In this document: positions 5,866 to 12,415 of the stretch, one piece after another
How the letters are laid out: every line of letters begins with the position of its first letter
Position numbering within the stretch: the stretch's first letter is position 1
IMG/VR virus record: IMGVR_UViG_3300036852_000094
Coordinates: 1-27,886 of that record
Reading direction: 5' to 3' (one strand)
Length of the DNA stretch: 27,886 nucleotides
Origin: a virus
Program-made: the position numbers and the translations under genes
The notes under the pieces: generated by a model
Database searches by the model: none
The model's input: only the letters and a program-made list of their open reading frames with translations
Told to the model about the DNA's origin: nothing

Positions 5866-7248
5866 TCAGGTCAGCCATGACGGCAGCGTCATGACCGTTG
5901 TGTGTTGATCGGCACGGTCGATATCGAGCGCGTGGTTCATATGCTTGACCAGTCGCGTGAACATCTCGTCAGCCTGATCGGCCTTGCGCTGCAGGTTCCT
6001 GACAATGCCGCGCTGTCCTTCGGTGGTCACGGTATCGACCGTCACCGGCCGTATCTGTCCGAAGCGCCAGCAGCGCCGGATGCCCTGGTAGCGCTGCTCG
6101 AACGAGTGCGACGGAAAATCGACGACGTGGTTGCAGTGCTGGAAGTTCAGCCCCCACGCGCCGATCTTCTTCTTCGTGATCAGGATGCGCGCCTTGCCAT
6201 CGGCAAACGCCAGCAGGCGTTCCTCCTTGGCCTCGTCGCTGTCACTGCCGCTGACTTGCACAGCATCCGGGATCAGGCGCTCGAGCGTGTCGCCTTCCTC
6301 GTTCAGGTCGCACCAGATCAGCGCCGGCTGGCCGGTGTGGTTGACCAGCGCCGCAACCTTCTCGCAGCGTTCCTCGACCGTGCGGCGGCGCTCCTCGCGC
6401 TGTTCCTTCAGGCCCACCGCGGGCATCGCGAACAGCATGCCGTCGGCGAGCTTGTTGGTATGCACCAGGTGCTCGACCTCGCGCAGCTCGGGCAGGATGA
6501 AATCGCGGTCGTCGAAGCCGATGTCGGATGGTCTGCGGATCGCGCGCGCCCACGAGCACACCCAGCGCCAGAACGGTTCTTCCGCATGGCCCTTCAGGCG
6601 CCACTTGATGACCTCGCCGCGCATGCGCCCGGTGGCGCTGTTGTTCAGGTCGTTCTTGAAGAAGCGGTTCAGCATATCCATGTGGCCGAGGTAGCCGAGG
6701 GCCTCGGAGGATGTGCCGAGTTCGACATAGTCGTTCGGCGCTGCGGTCGCAGTCTGCAGCAGCCGGTACTCGACCTTGCGCATGAACTGCGTGATCTGGC
6801 CACGCCGCTCGCCGGCAAACGACTTCAGGATCGACGATTCATCGCAGATCACCGCGCAGAAGTCGTCCGGGTTGAACAGGTGCAGCTTCTCGTAGTTCGT
6901 CACGACGATGTGATCGCCTGGCAGCACCACGCCGTCGCGGCATAGGCGCGCCTGAATCCCGAACTTCTCGGCCTCGCGGATCGTCTGCGGCCCGACCGCC
7001 ACCGGCGTCAGGTATAGGACCGGCTTGCGTTTCTTGCGCGCCACGTTGGAGCCCCAGACCAGGCCCATCGGGGTCTTGCCAAGGCCGCAGTCGGCGATGT
7101 TCGCGGCGCGGCCCTTGCGGATCGCCCACTCGGTATTCGATGCTTGGAAGTCAAACAGGAAATCCGGCATCCATAGCGGCTTGAATCCGGAGTCGGCTCC
7201 GCCCTGCGTCTTGGCTTGCAAGAACGCTTCGTAAGTGCCGCGCTTCAT
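5866..7248 (-). CDS. SF2 helicase, SNF2/DEAD-like
   Basis: 460 residues with the full superfamily 2 motif series. Motif I is CGLGKTP near 54-60, motif Ia is around 78-84, motif II is DESS at 136-139 and motif III is TATAAPND at 166-173. Motif IV is IWCDLNEEGD at 311-320, motif V is KKKIGAWGLNFQHC at 359-372 and motif VI is QRYQGIRRCWRFGQ at 385-398. The DESS box and the motif V/VI form place it with SNF2-like ATPases rather than replicative helicases. It starts by ATGA overlap with the HTH gene, with little ribosome site of its own, so it is probably translationally coupled. It may unwind or translocate at origins or forks, or act with the methyltransferase. Confidence 0.9.
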   Translation of the reverse strand: MKRGTYEAFLQAKTQGGADSGFKPLWMPDFLFDFQASNTEWAIRKGRAANIADCGLGKTPMGLVWGSNVARKKRKPVLYLTPVAVGPQTIREAEKFGIQARLCRDGVVLPGDHIVVTNYEKLHLFNPDDFCAVICDESSILKSFAGERRGQITQFMRKVEYRLLQTATAAPNDYVELGTSSEALGYLGHMDMLNRFFKNDLNNSATGRMRGEVIKWRLKGHAEEPFWRWVCSWARAIRRPSDIGFDDRDFILPELREVEHLVHTNKLADGMLFAMPAVGLKEQREERRRTVEERCEKVAALVNHTGQPALIWCDLNEEGDTLERLIPDAVQVSGSDSDEAKEERLLAFADGKARILITKKKIGAWGLNFQHCNHVVDFPSHSFEQRYQGIRRCWRFGQIRPVTVDTVTTEGQRGIVRNLQRKADQADEMFTRLVKHMNHALDIDRADQHTTVMTLPSWLT

Positions 7249-7481
7249 GCGGCCGCCGCTGCCGGCTTCGCGCGCCGTTCCTTGCGCGGCTCTGCCTCAA
7301 TGATCTTCAAGTGCTCCGCCAGAGCCTGAACCTTGCCGAACGCCGGGTCATTCTTCCCGTCTCGAATGCGTGCGAGCGTGGCCGCGTGCAGATCGACGAT
7401 GACCGCGATCGCCGCGATCTCCTTCGGGGTCTTGGTGGACAGGGCCGCGCGGACTCTGTCGAGAAGTGTGGGGTTTTTCAT
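7245..7481 (-). CDS. small HTH regulator (Cro/CI-like)
   Basis: 78 residues. The segment from LLDRVRAAL through PKEIAAIAVIVDLHAATLARIRDGKNDPAFGKVQALAEHL matches an XRE/Cro helix-turn-helix: scaffold helix, turn, recognition helix around residues 29-42, then two closing helices. The tail is Arg/Lys/Ala rich. It is the first gene of the leftward operon and faces the divergent control region, the expected place for a regulator that binds its own operator. No Shine-Dalgarno sequence precedes the ATG, and a candidate promoter places the transcript start at or within a few bases of it, so the message may be leaderless as for lambda cI. It lacks the C-terminal dimerisation or protease domain of a full repressor. 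Confidence 0.8.
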   Translation of the reverse strand: MKNPTLLDRVRAALSTKTPKEIAAIAVIVDLHAATLARIRDGKNDPAFGKVQALAEHLKIIEAEPRKERRAKPAAAAA

Positions 7482-7488
7482 GGTCGGG

Positions 7489-7518
7489 ATGGTAATGATC
7501 GATCGTGAGCCGCGTCAA
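7489..7518 (-). promoter_or_regulatory. candidate leftward promoter
   Basis: On the minus strand TTGACG (7518-7513), an 18-base spacer and TACCAT (7494-7489) form a candidate sigma-70 promoter; the -10 box matches four of six positions. Its start site would fall near 7482, at the ATG of the HTH gene (7481). The -35 box overlaps the left arm of the inverted repeat. Confidence 0.4.
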
Positions 7519-7545
7519 GCAATAAATTAAACAAATCTGCTTGAC
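7514..7545. promoter_or_regulatory. operator-like inverted repeat
   Basis: GTCAAGCA (7514-7521) and TGCTTGAC (7538-7545) are perfect 8-base arms around an AT-rich 16-base spacer. Each arm contains the TTGAC of an outward-facing -35 box, so a protein bound to both arms would shut both divergent promoters. The adjacent HTH protein is the obvious candidate ligand. Confidence 0.6.
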
Positions 7546-7569
7546 TGCTGTTTTTCTATGCCCTACATT
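7541..7569 (+). promoter_or_regulatory. candidate rightward early promoter
   Basis: TTGACT (7541-7546), a 17-base spacer and TACATT (7564-7569). The -35 box matches five of six consensus bases and the -10 four of six. It reads into the plus-strand early operon, whose first start codon is at 7615, and its -35 box overlaps the right arm of the operator-like repeat. Confidence 0.6.
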
Positions 7570-7614
7570 CCTCTTCACGCGCTGCACTTCGACGGCGCTT
7601 CAAGAGGTCGAAAC

Positions 7615-7941
7615 ATGAACACAAACCGTAGCAGCGCAAGGGGCCATCGCGTGAAGCATTTCCTGAACCCCGAAGGAGCCGTCGAAGTGCAAGCCGCCAT
7701 CGCCGCGCACCGCGCGCATCTGGCCGAGCTCCGCGCGAACCGCTGGAAGCGCCACATCGAGGCCTGCGCCAAGATCGAGACGGCCGCCGCGCTGGTCGGC
7801 TTTCGCAAGGTCGGCGAGTCGATGCTTGTCGCCGGCCAATCCTTCCGCACGATGGAAGAGCGCGTCCAGCATGTCGCCATTCGTGCGAGTCAGACCCGCT
7901 TCACCGGCGAGTCGCCCCTTTCTGGCTTCGGAGAATTCTGA
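7615..7941 (+). CDS. first early protein, unknown
   Basis: 108 residues from the ATG at 7615, preceded by an AGAGG site; an in-frame ATG at 7558 lies inside the promoter and is unlikely. The N-terminus is basic (RSSARGHRVKHFL). A long alanine/arginine-rich helix follows (EVQAAIAAHRAHLAELRANRWKRHIEACAKIETAAALVGF), then a polar tail. It has no domain that I recognise. As the first gene of the early operon it could be a host-takeover or regulatory protein. The next gene starts inside its stop codon (TGATG). Confidence 0.7.
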   Translation: MNTNRSSARGHRVKHFLNPEGAVEVQAAIAAHRAHLAELRANRWKRHIEACAKIETAAALVGFRKVGESMLVAGQSFRTMEERVQHVAIRASQTRFTGESPLSGFGEF

Positions 7942-8120
7942 TGAACCTGCTGCAACGTTGGATCAACCGTGCCGGTCTGATGATCGAAGCCGCACGCCTC
8001 GAGGTCGAGGTCGCCGCGCGCGATAAGGCCTTCGAAGACAGAGCGCCGTCCACGTCCGATTTGGTCGCCTATGGCGCATCGAAGGCGCGCCTTGTGCAGA
8101 TTCGCGAGGAGCTGGCATGA
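7941..8120 (+). CDS. small helical protein
   Basis: 59 residues. The start overlaps the previous stop and has GGAGA upstream. It is an amphipathic, strongly helical protein (QRWINRAGLMIEAARLEVEVAARDKAF) rich in Arg and Glu, with no cysteine and no membrane segment. Its stop overlaps the next start as ATGA. Unrecognised; it belongs to a run of tightly coupled tiny early genes. Confidence 0.65.
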   Translation: MNLLQRWINRAGLMIEAARLEVEVAARDKAFEDRAPSTSDLVAYGASKARLVQIREELA

Positions 8121-8206
8121 ACGACTTCTTAATCGCTTCCGGCGCGATCGGCCTCGGCCTGATCATCCTGGCCGTTTGCCTCATGCTGTCTTGGAGACTC
8201 GAATGA
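8117..8206 (+). CDS. 29-residue membrane microprotein
   Basis: 29 residues, almost all one transmembrane segment (IASGAIGLGLIILAVCLML) with a short C-terminal WRLE. The start has GAGGAG at good distance and overlaps the previous stop as ATGA; its stop overlaps the next start as ATGA. The ribosome site and the coupling on both sides argue for a real gene despite its size. Small inner-membrane phage proteins can act in superinfection exclusion or lysis control, but the role here is unknown. Confidence 0.55.
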   Translation: MNDFLIASGAIGLGLIILAVCLMLSWRLE

Positions 8207-8661
8207 GCGCGCAGCACATGCCGGGGCGCATCTGTGACGCATGCGAAGGCTTCTGCCTTCAGCCAATCGGCACTCGCATTGATGCCGGCGTCGATCTGTC
8301 CTTCCGCATCGGTCAGCGCGTCAGGCATCAGGATTACAAAGGTCAGCGCGTCACCGGAACGGTGCAATCCATCGCGATCGAGGATCTGGCGTTGATGGCA
8401 ACAATTGCTCTCGACAGACCGATCGTGATACCGGCTGGCGAAGAGTATCGCGCGATCAACATCTACACGCAGCATGTCCCGATGCATGAACTTAGGCTAT
8501 TCGACGACCGCGATGAGTTACTCGCAGAGTTGCTCGCCGCTCTCGAAGAGGCGCGTATCGGGCTCCTCTGGTATCGCCATCGCAATCCAGATCGCAGCGA
8601 TGACGAGGCGATGGCGCGCATCGACGCGGCCATTGCCAAAGCCACCGGTCGCGCCGCATGA
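8203..8661 (+). CDS. hypothetical early protein with N-terminal Cys pair
   Basis: 152 residues from the ATG at 8203, with TGGAGA upstream and ATGA overlaps at both ends. It opens with a CDAC pair plus a further Cys (RICDACEGFC), possibly a metal site. A beta-rich domain follows (FRIGQRVRHQDYKGQRVTGTVQSIAIEDLALMATIALDRPIVI) that looks like a small SH3- or KOW-like barrel binding nucleic acid or protein. A C-terminal helical stretch (ELLAELLAALEEARIGLLWY) and a charged end complete it. I do not recognise a named family. Confidence 0.7.
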   Translation: MSAQHMPGRICDACEGFCLQPIGTRIDAGVDLSFRIGQRVRHQDYKGQRVTGTVQSIAIEDLALMATIALDRPIVIPAGEEYRAINIYTQHVPMHELRLFDDRDELLAELLAALEEARIGLLWYRHRNPDRSDDEAMARIDAAIAKATGRAA

Positions 8662-8888
8662 GCGCCCCTGGACGTTTCGGTGGTGGCGCGCGCGCATTGC
8701 GCCGCCTGGCCAACCAGATCCCGCAAGAGGTTGAGCCCATCCACATCGGCGCGCATTGGGACGCACCGCCGCCGCACCGCGCAGCGCATCAGCAGCGCCG
8801 CGAGTCGTGGGGCGCCGGCGAGGCCATCTATGGCTTCATCCTCGTGCTCTTCATCCTCATCTTCTCCGCCGCTTGGCTTGCATCATGA
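8658..8888 (+). CDS. small membrane protein, C-terminal anchor
   Basis: 76 residues. A basic, polar N-terminal part of about 55 residues precedes one C-terminal transmembrane helix (IYGFILVLFILIFSAAWLA). It starts by ATGA overlap with the previous gene and ends by ATGA overlap with the next. The tail-anchored layout suggests an inner-membrane protein with a cytoplasmic domain. Function unknown. Confidence 0.65.
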   Translation: MSAPGRFGGGARALRRLANQIPQEVEPIHIGAHWDAPPPHRAAHQQRRESWGAGEAIYGFILVLFILIFSAAWLAS

Positions 8889-9094
8889 ACGTCACACATC
8901 AAACGCGCACCGGCGTCTGCGCTGCGATCGCGCGCTGGTTCGAATTCGTGCAAGTGTCCTGGACGCTGCACTGGGCAGAGCAGGACCGCAACTTCCTCGA
9001 ACTGCAGGTCCGCTATCTGCCGGCGCAACTCGTCGCCAAAGATCGCGACATCGAACACCTGCGCGTGCGCCAGGCGCTGCTTCGTAGGCGCTGA
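8885..9094 (+). CDS. small hypothetical protein
   Basis: 69 residues from the ATG at 8885, overlapping the previous stop as ATGA, with a weak ribosome site that suggests coupling. The sequence is helical with several aromatics (AAIARWFEFVQVSWTLHWAEQDRNFLELQVRYL) and a basic C-terminus ending in RRR. No motif is recognised. Confidence 0.6.
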   Translation: MNVTHQTRTGVCAAIARWFEFVQVSWTLHWAEQDRNFLELQVRYLPAQLVAKDRDIEHLRVRQALLRRR

Positions 9095-9097
9095 ATC

Positions 9098-9334
9098 ATG
9101 AAGACCAAAGAACAATTGCAGGCGGCCGTCTTCGAGATCCTCGAGGTTTGCGAGCGTCATGAAATCGTGATGTTCGGAACCTGCAATAGCGAAGGGATCT
9201 TCGGAGAGATCACTGTCGCTGGGAAGGCCGAACAGGATGCCAACTGGGAAGCACGCCATCGGCTGACAAACATCGTCGAAGAGACGGCCGAAGGTGATTT
9301 CTGCGTCGATGGCATCGGCGCAATGGAAAGCTGA
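9098..9334 (+). CDS. small hypothetical protein
   Basis: 78 residues, three bases after the previous stop. It looks like a compact alpha/beta fold: a helix (KEQLQAAVFEILEVCERH), a strand (EIVMFGTC), then a strand and helix, with an acidic composition. Acidic, compact early phage proteins are sometimes inhibitors of host enzymes or of defence, but nothing here identifies a target. Confidence 0.65.
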   Translation: MKTKEQLQAAVFEILEVCERHEIVMFGTCNSEGIFGEITVAGKAEQDANWEARHRLTNIVEETAEGDFCVDGIGAMES

Positions 9335-9337
9335 GCC

Positions 9338-9433
9338 ATGCGCACCTTCCTCCTCTACCTCGGCGCCATCGCTGCGATCGCCTATGTGATCTACGGCATG
9401 CTGCGCCTGGTCTTCCCGGGCCCTCTGCTTTGA
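9338..9433 (+). CDS. 31-residue membrane microprotein
   Basis: 31 residues. A single hydrophobic helix (FLLYLGAIAAIAYVIYGMLRLVF) covers most of it. It starts 4 bases after the previous stop with a GGAAAG site upstream, and the next gene follows after 10 bases. Too short for a family call; the coding call rests on position, ribosome site and coherent membrane composition. Confidence 0.5.
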   Translation: MRTFLLYLGAIAAIAYVIYGMLRLVFPGPLL

Positions 9434-9443
9434 GAAATCAGCC

Positions 9444-9722
9444 ATGATCAAACACATCTTGCTTCTGGCCGCCGCGCTATCGCTGGGCGCCTGCGCAACC
9501 TCTTCCCCGCTCTTGCCGAAGCCCGTCGACGGCCAGGCCGACACGATGCGCTTCCAGGTATTCCTCAACATCGGCGCGACCGACTCAGCAGCCGATCAGC
9601 GCGCGCGCGTCGACTTCGAAGACTTCCGCATCCGTCACGGCTATCGCGAAGCGCAGTTGATCGACCGCCGCTTCGTCGACTTCCCGGCACACATCGACTA
9701 CGTCGTGAGGTTCGCTCGATGA
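9444..9722 (+). CDS. small lipoprotein
   Basis: 92 residues with a classical lipoprotein signal: a KH N-region, a hydrophobic core (ILLLAAALS) and the lipobox LGAC at residues 14-17, with lipidation at Cys17. The mature part is short, polar and beta-like (MRFQVFLNIGA, then the acidic helix VDFEDFRIRHGYREAQ, then HIDYVVRFAR). In an early phage operon such lipoproteins can modify the cell surface or exclude other phages, as known for several lysogenic conversion lipoproteins. That role is inferred. It overlaps the exonuclease gene as ATGA. Confidence 0.75.
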   Translation: MIKHILLLAAALSLGACATSSPLLPKPVDGQADTMRFQVFLNIGATDSAADQRARVDFEDFRIRHGYREAQLIDRRFVDFPAHIDYVVRFAR

Positions 9723-10648
9723 AGACCATCGATCGGACCCGGATCCTGGGAGGCACCGACGCCGCCGTCGTGCTCGGTGTCAGCGACTGGAAGACGCCGC
9801 TCGAGCTCTGGCAAGAGAAAGTCGGCCTCCGCATCGATGAGGCCAGCGAAGCGCTCGAGCGAATCCGGGAACGTGGCCGCGAGCTCGAGCCGTTCATTCT
9901 CAAGATTGGCGTGCGCAAGCTGCGTGACGAAGGCCATGATGTCGAAGTGCTCGCGAAGAACAAGCGCTACCGGCATCCGACGTTTCCATTCCTAAGCGTT
10001 GAGATCGACGCCGAGCTGCTGCTTGATGGTGAGCGCATCAACTTCGACGCGAAGAGCGTCACCTGGCAAGCGCGGAAGCAATGGGGCGAAACCGGCACCG
10101 ACGCCATGCCGATCGCCTACCTTGCCCAGTTCATGCTCGGCCTCGATGTGACGCCAGGCAATCGACAGCGCACCGCAGTCGCAGCGCTGCGCAGCTTCGA
10201 CGACGTTGACATCTACTGGGCAGAGCGCGACCAGGAAACAATCGACGCGATGCGCGAGAAGCTCGTCGACTTCTGGCAGAACCATGTCAAGAAACGCGTG
10301 CCGCCGGACCCGGTCAAGTTCGGCGACATTCGCGCGCTCTTCCCTGAAGACAATTCGCGGAGCATCGAAGCTACTGATGCGATTGTCGAGAAGGTGGCAC
10401 GGCTGCGCGAGGTCTTGAAGTCGAAGCGCGAACTCGAAGGCGAAGAAGAACGCCTGCGCTTCGACATTGCCGAGTACATCGGGCCGCATGCACTACTGAC
10501 TCACGGCACGAAAAACCTGATGACGTGGGAGTCCAGCCCGCAGAAGCGGCTCGATGAGAAGTCATTCAAGCGCGATCACCCGGACTGGTACGCGCTCTAC
10601 ATGAAGCAGACCACGATCCGCGCGCTGCGCTTCGCCGCGAAGCGCTGA
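9719..10648 (+). CDS. YqaJ-family phage recombination exonuclease
   Basis: 309 residues. The YqaJ/lambda-exonuclease fold is visible: GGTDAAVVLGVSDWKTPLELWQ at 11-32, the helix with Glu57 (RGRELEP), the strand with Asp97 (LSVEIDAEL), the D-x-K pair Asp110/Lys112 (NFDAKSV), and the helix YLAQFMLGLD at 134-143 matching the conserved Q motif. The C-terminal third is a charged helical extension. It would chew one strand of duplex DNA 5' to 3' and hand the single strand to the RecT annealase encoded 337 bases later. It starts by ATGA overlap with the lipoprotein gene. Confidence 0.9.
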   Translation: MKTIDRTRILGGTDAAVVLGVSDWKTPLELWQEKVGLRIDEASEALERIRERGRELEPFILKIGVRKLRDEGHDVEVLAKNKRYRHPTFPFLSVEIDAELLLDGERINFDAKSVTWQARKQWGETGTDAMPIAYLAQFMLGLDVTPGNRQRTAVAALRSFDDVDIYWAERDQETIDAMREKLVDFWQNHVKKRVPPDPVKFGDIRALFPEDNSRSIEATDAIVEKVARLREVLKSKRELEGEEERLRFDIAEYIGPHALLTHGTKNLMTWESSPQKRLDEKSFKRDHPDWYALYMKQTTIRALRFAAKR

Positions 10649-10650
10649 CC

Positions 10651-10989
10651 ATGAGCCGCCCCAACTTCCTGATCGTCGATGCGTTGCTTCGCGAGAGAAT
10701 GGCGCATGGCCAATGGTTCGAGGTGTCGAGCGAGACGCTTCATTGCGCCTTCGGCGTGCGCGTGGCCGCCGGCGCGGTAGTTCGCGGCCGCGTCACCGGA
10801 ATTCTCGTCGGCAACGTCCGCGCGTTCGATGTCTATCTCGCGAACAAGGGCTGGATCCTGCTGGGCGTGGATGCGCCGAATCGGAAGATCCTGATCGGCC
10901 CTGGCGGCATCAGCGGAAAGCGTGCCACCGGCATCATCATCGATGAGCTCGGAACCATCCCCATCCCCACCACCGAAAGGACTCCATGA
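10651..10989 (+). CDS. hypothetical protein between exonuclease and RecT
   Basis: 112 residues. It looks like a compact beta-rich domain (FEVSSETLHCAFGVRVAAGAVVRGRVTGILVGNVRAFDVYLANKGWILLGV) with little helix. It lies between the YqaJ and RecT genes and overlaps the RecT start as ATGA, so it is probably made together with them and may be an accessory of the recombination pair. No family is recognised. Confidence 0.7.
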   Translation: MSRPNFLIVDALLRERMAHGQWFEVSSETLHCAFGVRVAAGAVVRGRVTGILVGNVRAFDVYLANKGWILLGVDAPNRKILIGPGGISGKRATGIIIDELGTIPIPTTERTP

Positions 10990-12035
10990 GCTCAGATGCT
11001 CTCAGACAGGCCGCCACCGGCAAAGCCTCAAACCCGATCGCCAACTTCCAGAACGTCCTCGAGCGCTACAAACCGCAGCTCGCGCTCGCGCTCCCGAAGC
11101 ACCTCAACGCCGATCGCATGGCGCGCCTGGCCGTCACCGCCTTCAGCACGACGCCGAAGCTCCAGCAGTGCACGCCGCTGTCGATCATCGGGTCGATCAT
11201 GACGGCTTCGCAGATGGGCCTGGAGATCGGCGTCAACGGGCAGGGCTTCCTCGTGCCCTACGGACAGACCTGCACCTTTGTGCCTGGCTGGAAAGGCCTC
11301 ACCGACCTGGTCAGCCGCACTGGCCGCGCATCCGTCTGGACCGGCGCAGTATTCCAGGGTGATGAATTCGACTATGCGCTCGGCGATGCACCATTCGTCA
11401 AGCATCGGCCAGGCGAAGAAGACGATCCGTCGAAGCTCACCCACGTGTACGCCGTCGGCCGCGTCAATGGCTCCCAGTTCCCGATCATCGAGGTGTGGAG
11501 CATCGCGAAGGTCTGGAAACACCGGAACAAATACAACAAGGTCGGCGATCGCCATTACAGCTTCCGCGACCAGGAAATGTACGCACGCAAGGTGCCGCTG
11601 CTGCAGGTGCTGAAGTACCTCCCGGCGTCGGTCGAACTGTCGAATGCGCTGGTCGTCGCGAATGCGGCGGAAGTCGGCCAGCGAGCCGAGTGGAACTTGA
11701 ACCAGGATCCGATCGTGATGGACCTGGATCCTTCAGGCAGCGGTGAAGTGCTGAACCGCGACGATGTCGTGGCGCGCGAACAGGCGGCCGCCGCGGCGGC
11801 TGAATCGGCCTCGAAGTCGAAGGAAAAACCGGAAGCCGCATCGAAGTCGACGAAGGCCTCGAAGAAGCAAGAGGCAGCGCCCGGTCCGACCTACGCGCAG
11901 ATCGCCGAGAAGCTGAAGGCCTCGAAGGATGCCGAGGCCGCGGCGCTGGTGCTCGATGAAGCGCGCGGCCTTCTGCCTGAAGATCAGCTCGAAGATCTCG
12001 GCGCGCTCTATCGCATGACCTTTACCCAGAATTGA
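10986..12035 (+). CDS. recT: RecT-family single-strand annealing protein
   Basis: 349 residues. The RecT core covers about residues 15-245: ALPKHLNADRMARLAVTAFSTTPKLQQCTPLSIIGSIM, MTASQMGLEIGVNGQGFLVPY, CTFVPGWKGLTDL and the RDQEMYARKVPLLQVLKYLP segment. It anneals complementary single strands and promotes strand exchange in phage recombination and concatemer formation, together with the YqaJ exonuclease. The C-terminal 100 residues are an Ala/Lys/Glu-rich linker and a small helical end (YAQIAEKLKASKDAEAAALVLDEARGLLPEDQ), longer than in the shortest family members. AAAGGA precedes the start. Confidence 0.93.
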   Translation: MSSDALRQAATGKASNPIANFQNVLERYKPQLALALPKHLNADRMARLAVTAFSTTPKLQQCTPLSIIGSIMTASQMGLEIGVNGQGFLVPYGQTCTFVPGWKGLTDLVSRTGRASVWTGAVFQGDEFDYALGDAPFVKHRPGEEDDPSKLTHVYAVGRVNGSQFPIIEVWSIAKVWKHRNKYNKVGDRHYSFRDQEMYARKVPLLQVLKYLPASVELSNALVVANAAEVGQRAEWNLNQDPIVMDLDPSGSGEVLNRDDVVAREQAAAAAAESASKSKEKPEAASKSTKASKKQEAAPGPTYAQIAEKLKASKDAEAAALVLDEARGLLPEDQLEDLGALYRMTFTQN

Positions 12036-12047
12036 GGATCTCGAACC

Positions 12048-12266
12048 ATGGCAGCTCAACGCATCTATACGATCCAGAACAAGGATCAATCCGTCACGCG
12101 CCTGGTGCGCGCTACCCGCAAAGGCCCGGCGCTCGCCCACGTGGCCGCGACCCTCTTCACCGCGCGCCAGGCGACCCAGAATGACCTCGAGAAGTACCTG
12201 AAGACCACTCCCATCGAGGAGGCCGGAGAAGTGCCGGCCGCCGTCGGCGAAGAGTCGAAAGGCTGA
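12048..12266 (+). CDS. small hypothetical protein after RecT
   Basis: 72 residues. A short beta strand (QRIYTIQNKD) leads into a basic stretch (TRLVRATRKGPAL) and helices ending in an acidic tail. The start has GAGGATC upstream. Small proteins of this type commonly follow recT in phages, but the family is not known to me. About 150 bases without a gene follow. Confidence 0.65.
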   Translation: MAAQRIYTIQNKDQSVTRLVRATRKGPALAHVAATLFTARQATQNDLEKYLKTTPIEEAGEVPAAVGEESKG

Positions 12267-12415
12267 CCCAGTTTTCGGGCGCGCGCCGCAGGCTTGTTCG
12301 ACCTCCATCCCTCCATGTTTGGCCTGCCGCCGTCGAGCGATTCGACCGCCCACTTTCTTTCCCGCAGCGATGCGGACAACCCCGCGCCGCTGTGCGCAAC
12401 CTTCTAGGAACTTCC
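12267..12415. other. intergenic stretch, nothing identified
   Basis: 149 bases between two plus-strand genes in a region where genes normally overlap. I find no clear promoter, hairpin with T tract, tRNA or repeat. The GC-rich start and pyrimidine-rich middle (about 12340-12365) may be a leader or a remnant of a lost small gene. Confidence 0.3.

Noticed and set aside
5902-6945. Plus-strand open frame of 347 residues over the helicase gene
   Set aside because: Shadow of the helicase; composition is Val/Leu/Arg/Ala biased without motifs, and the minus strand has all SF2 motifs.
8711-8740. GTTGAGC near 8726 as a second attC core
   Set aside because: No matching RYYYAAC box in suitable distance and no inner arms.
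12392-12415. GTG start extending the post-RecT protein by 8 residues
   Set aside because: No ribosome site before the GTG, while AGGAA sits at good distance from the ATG at 12416.
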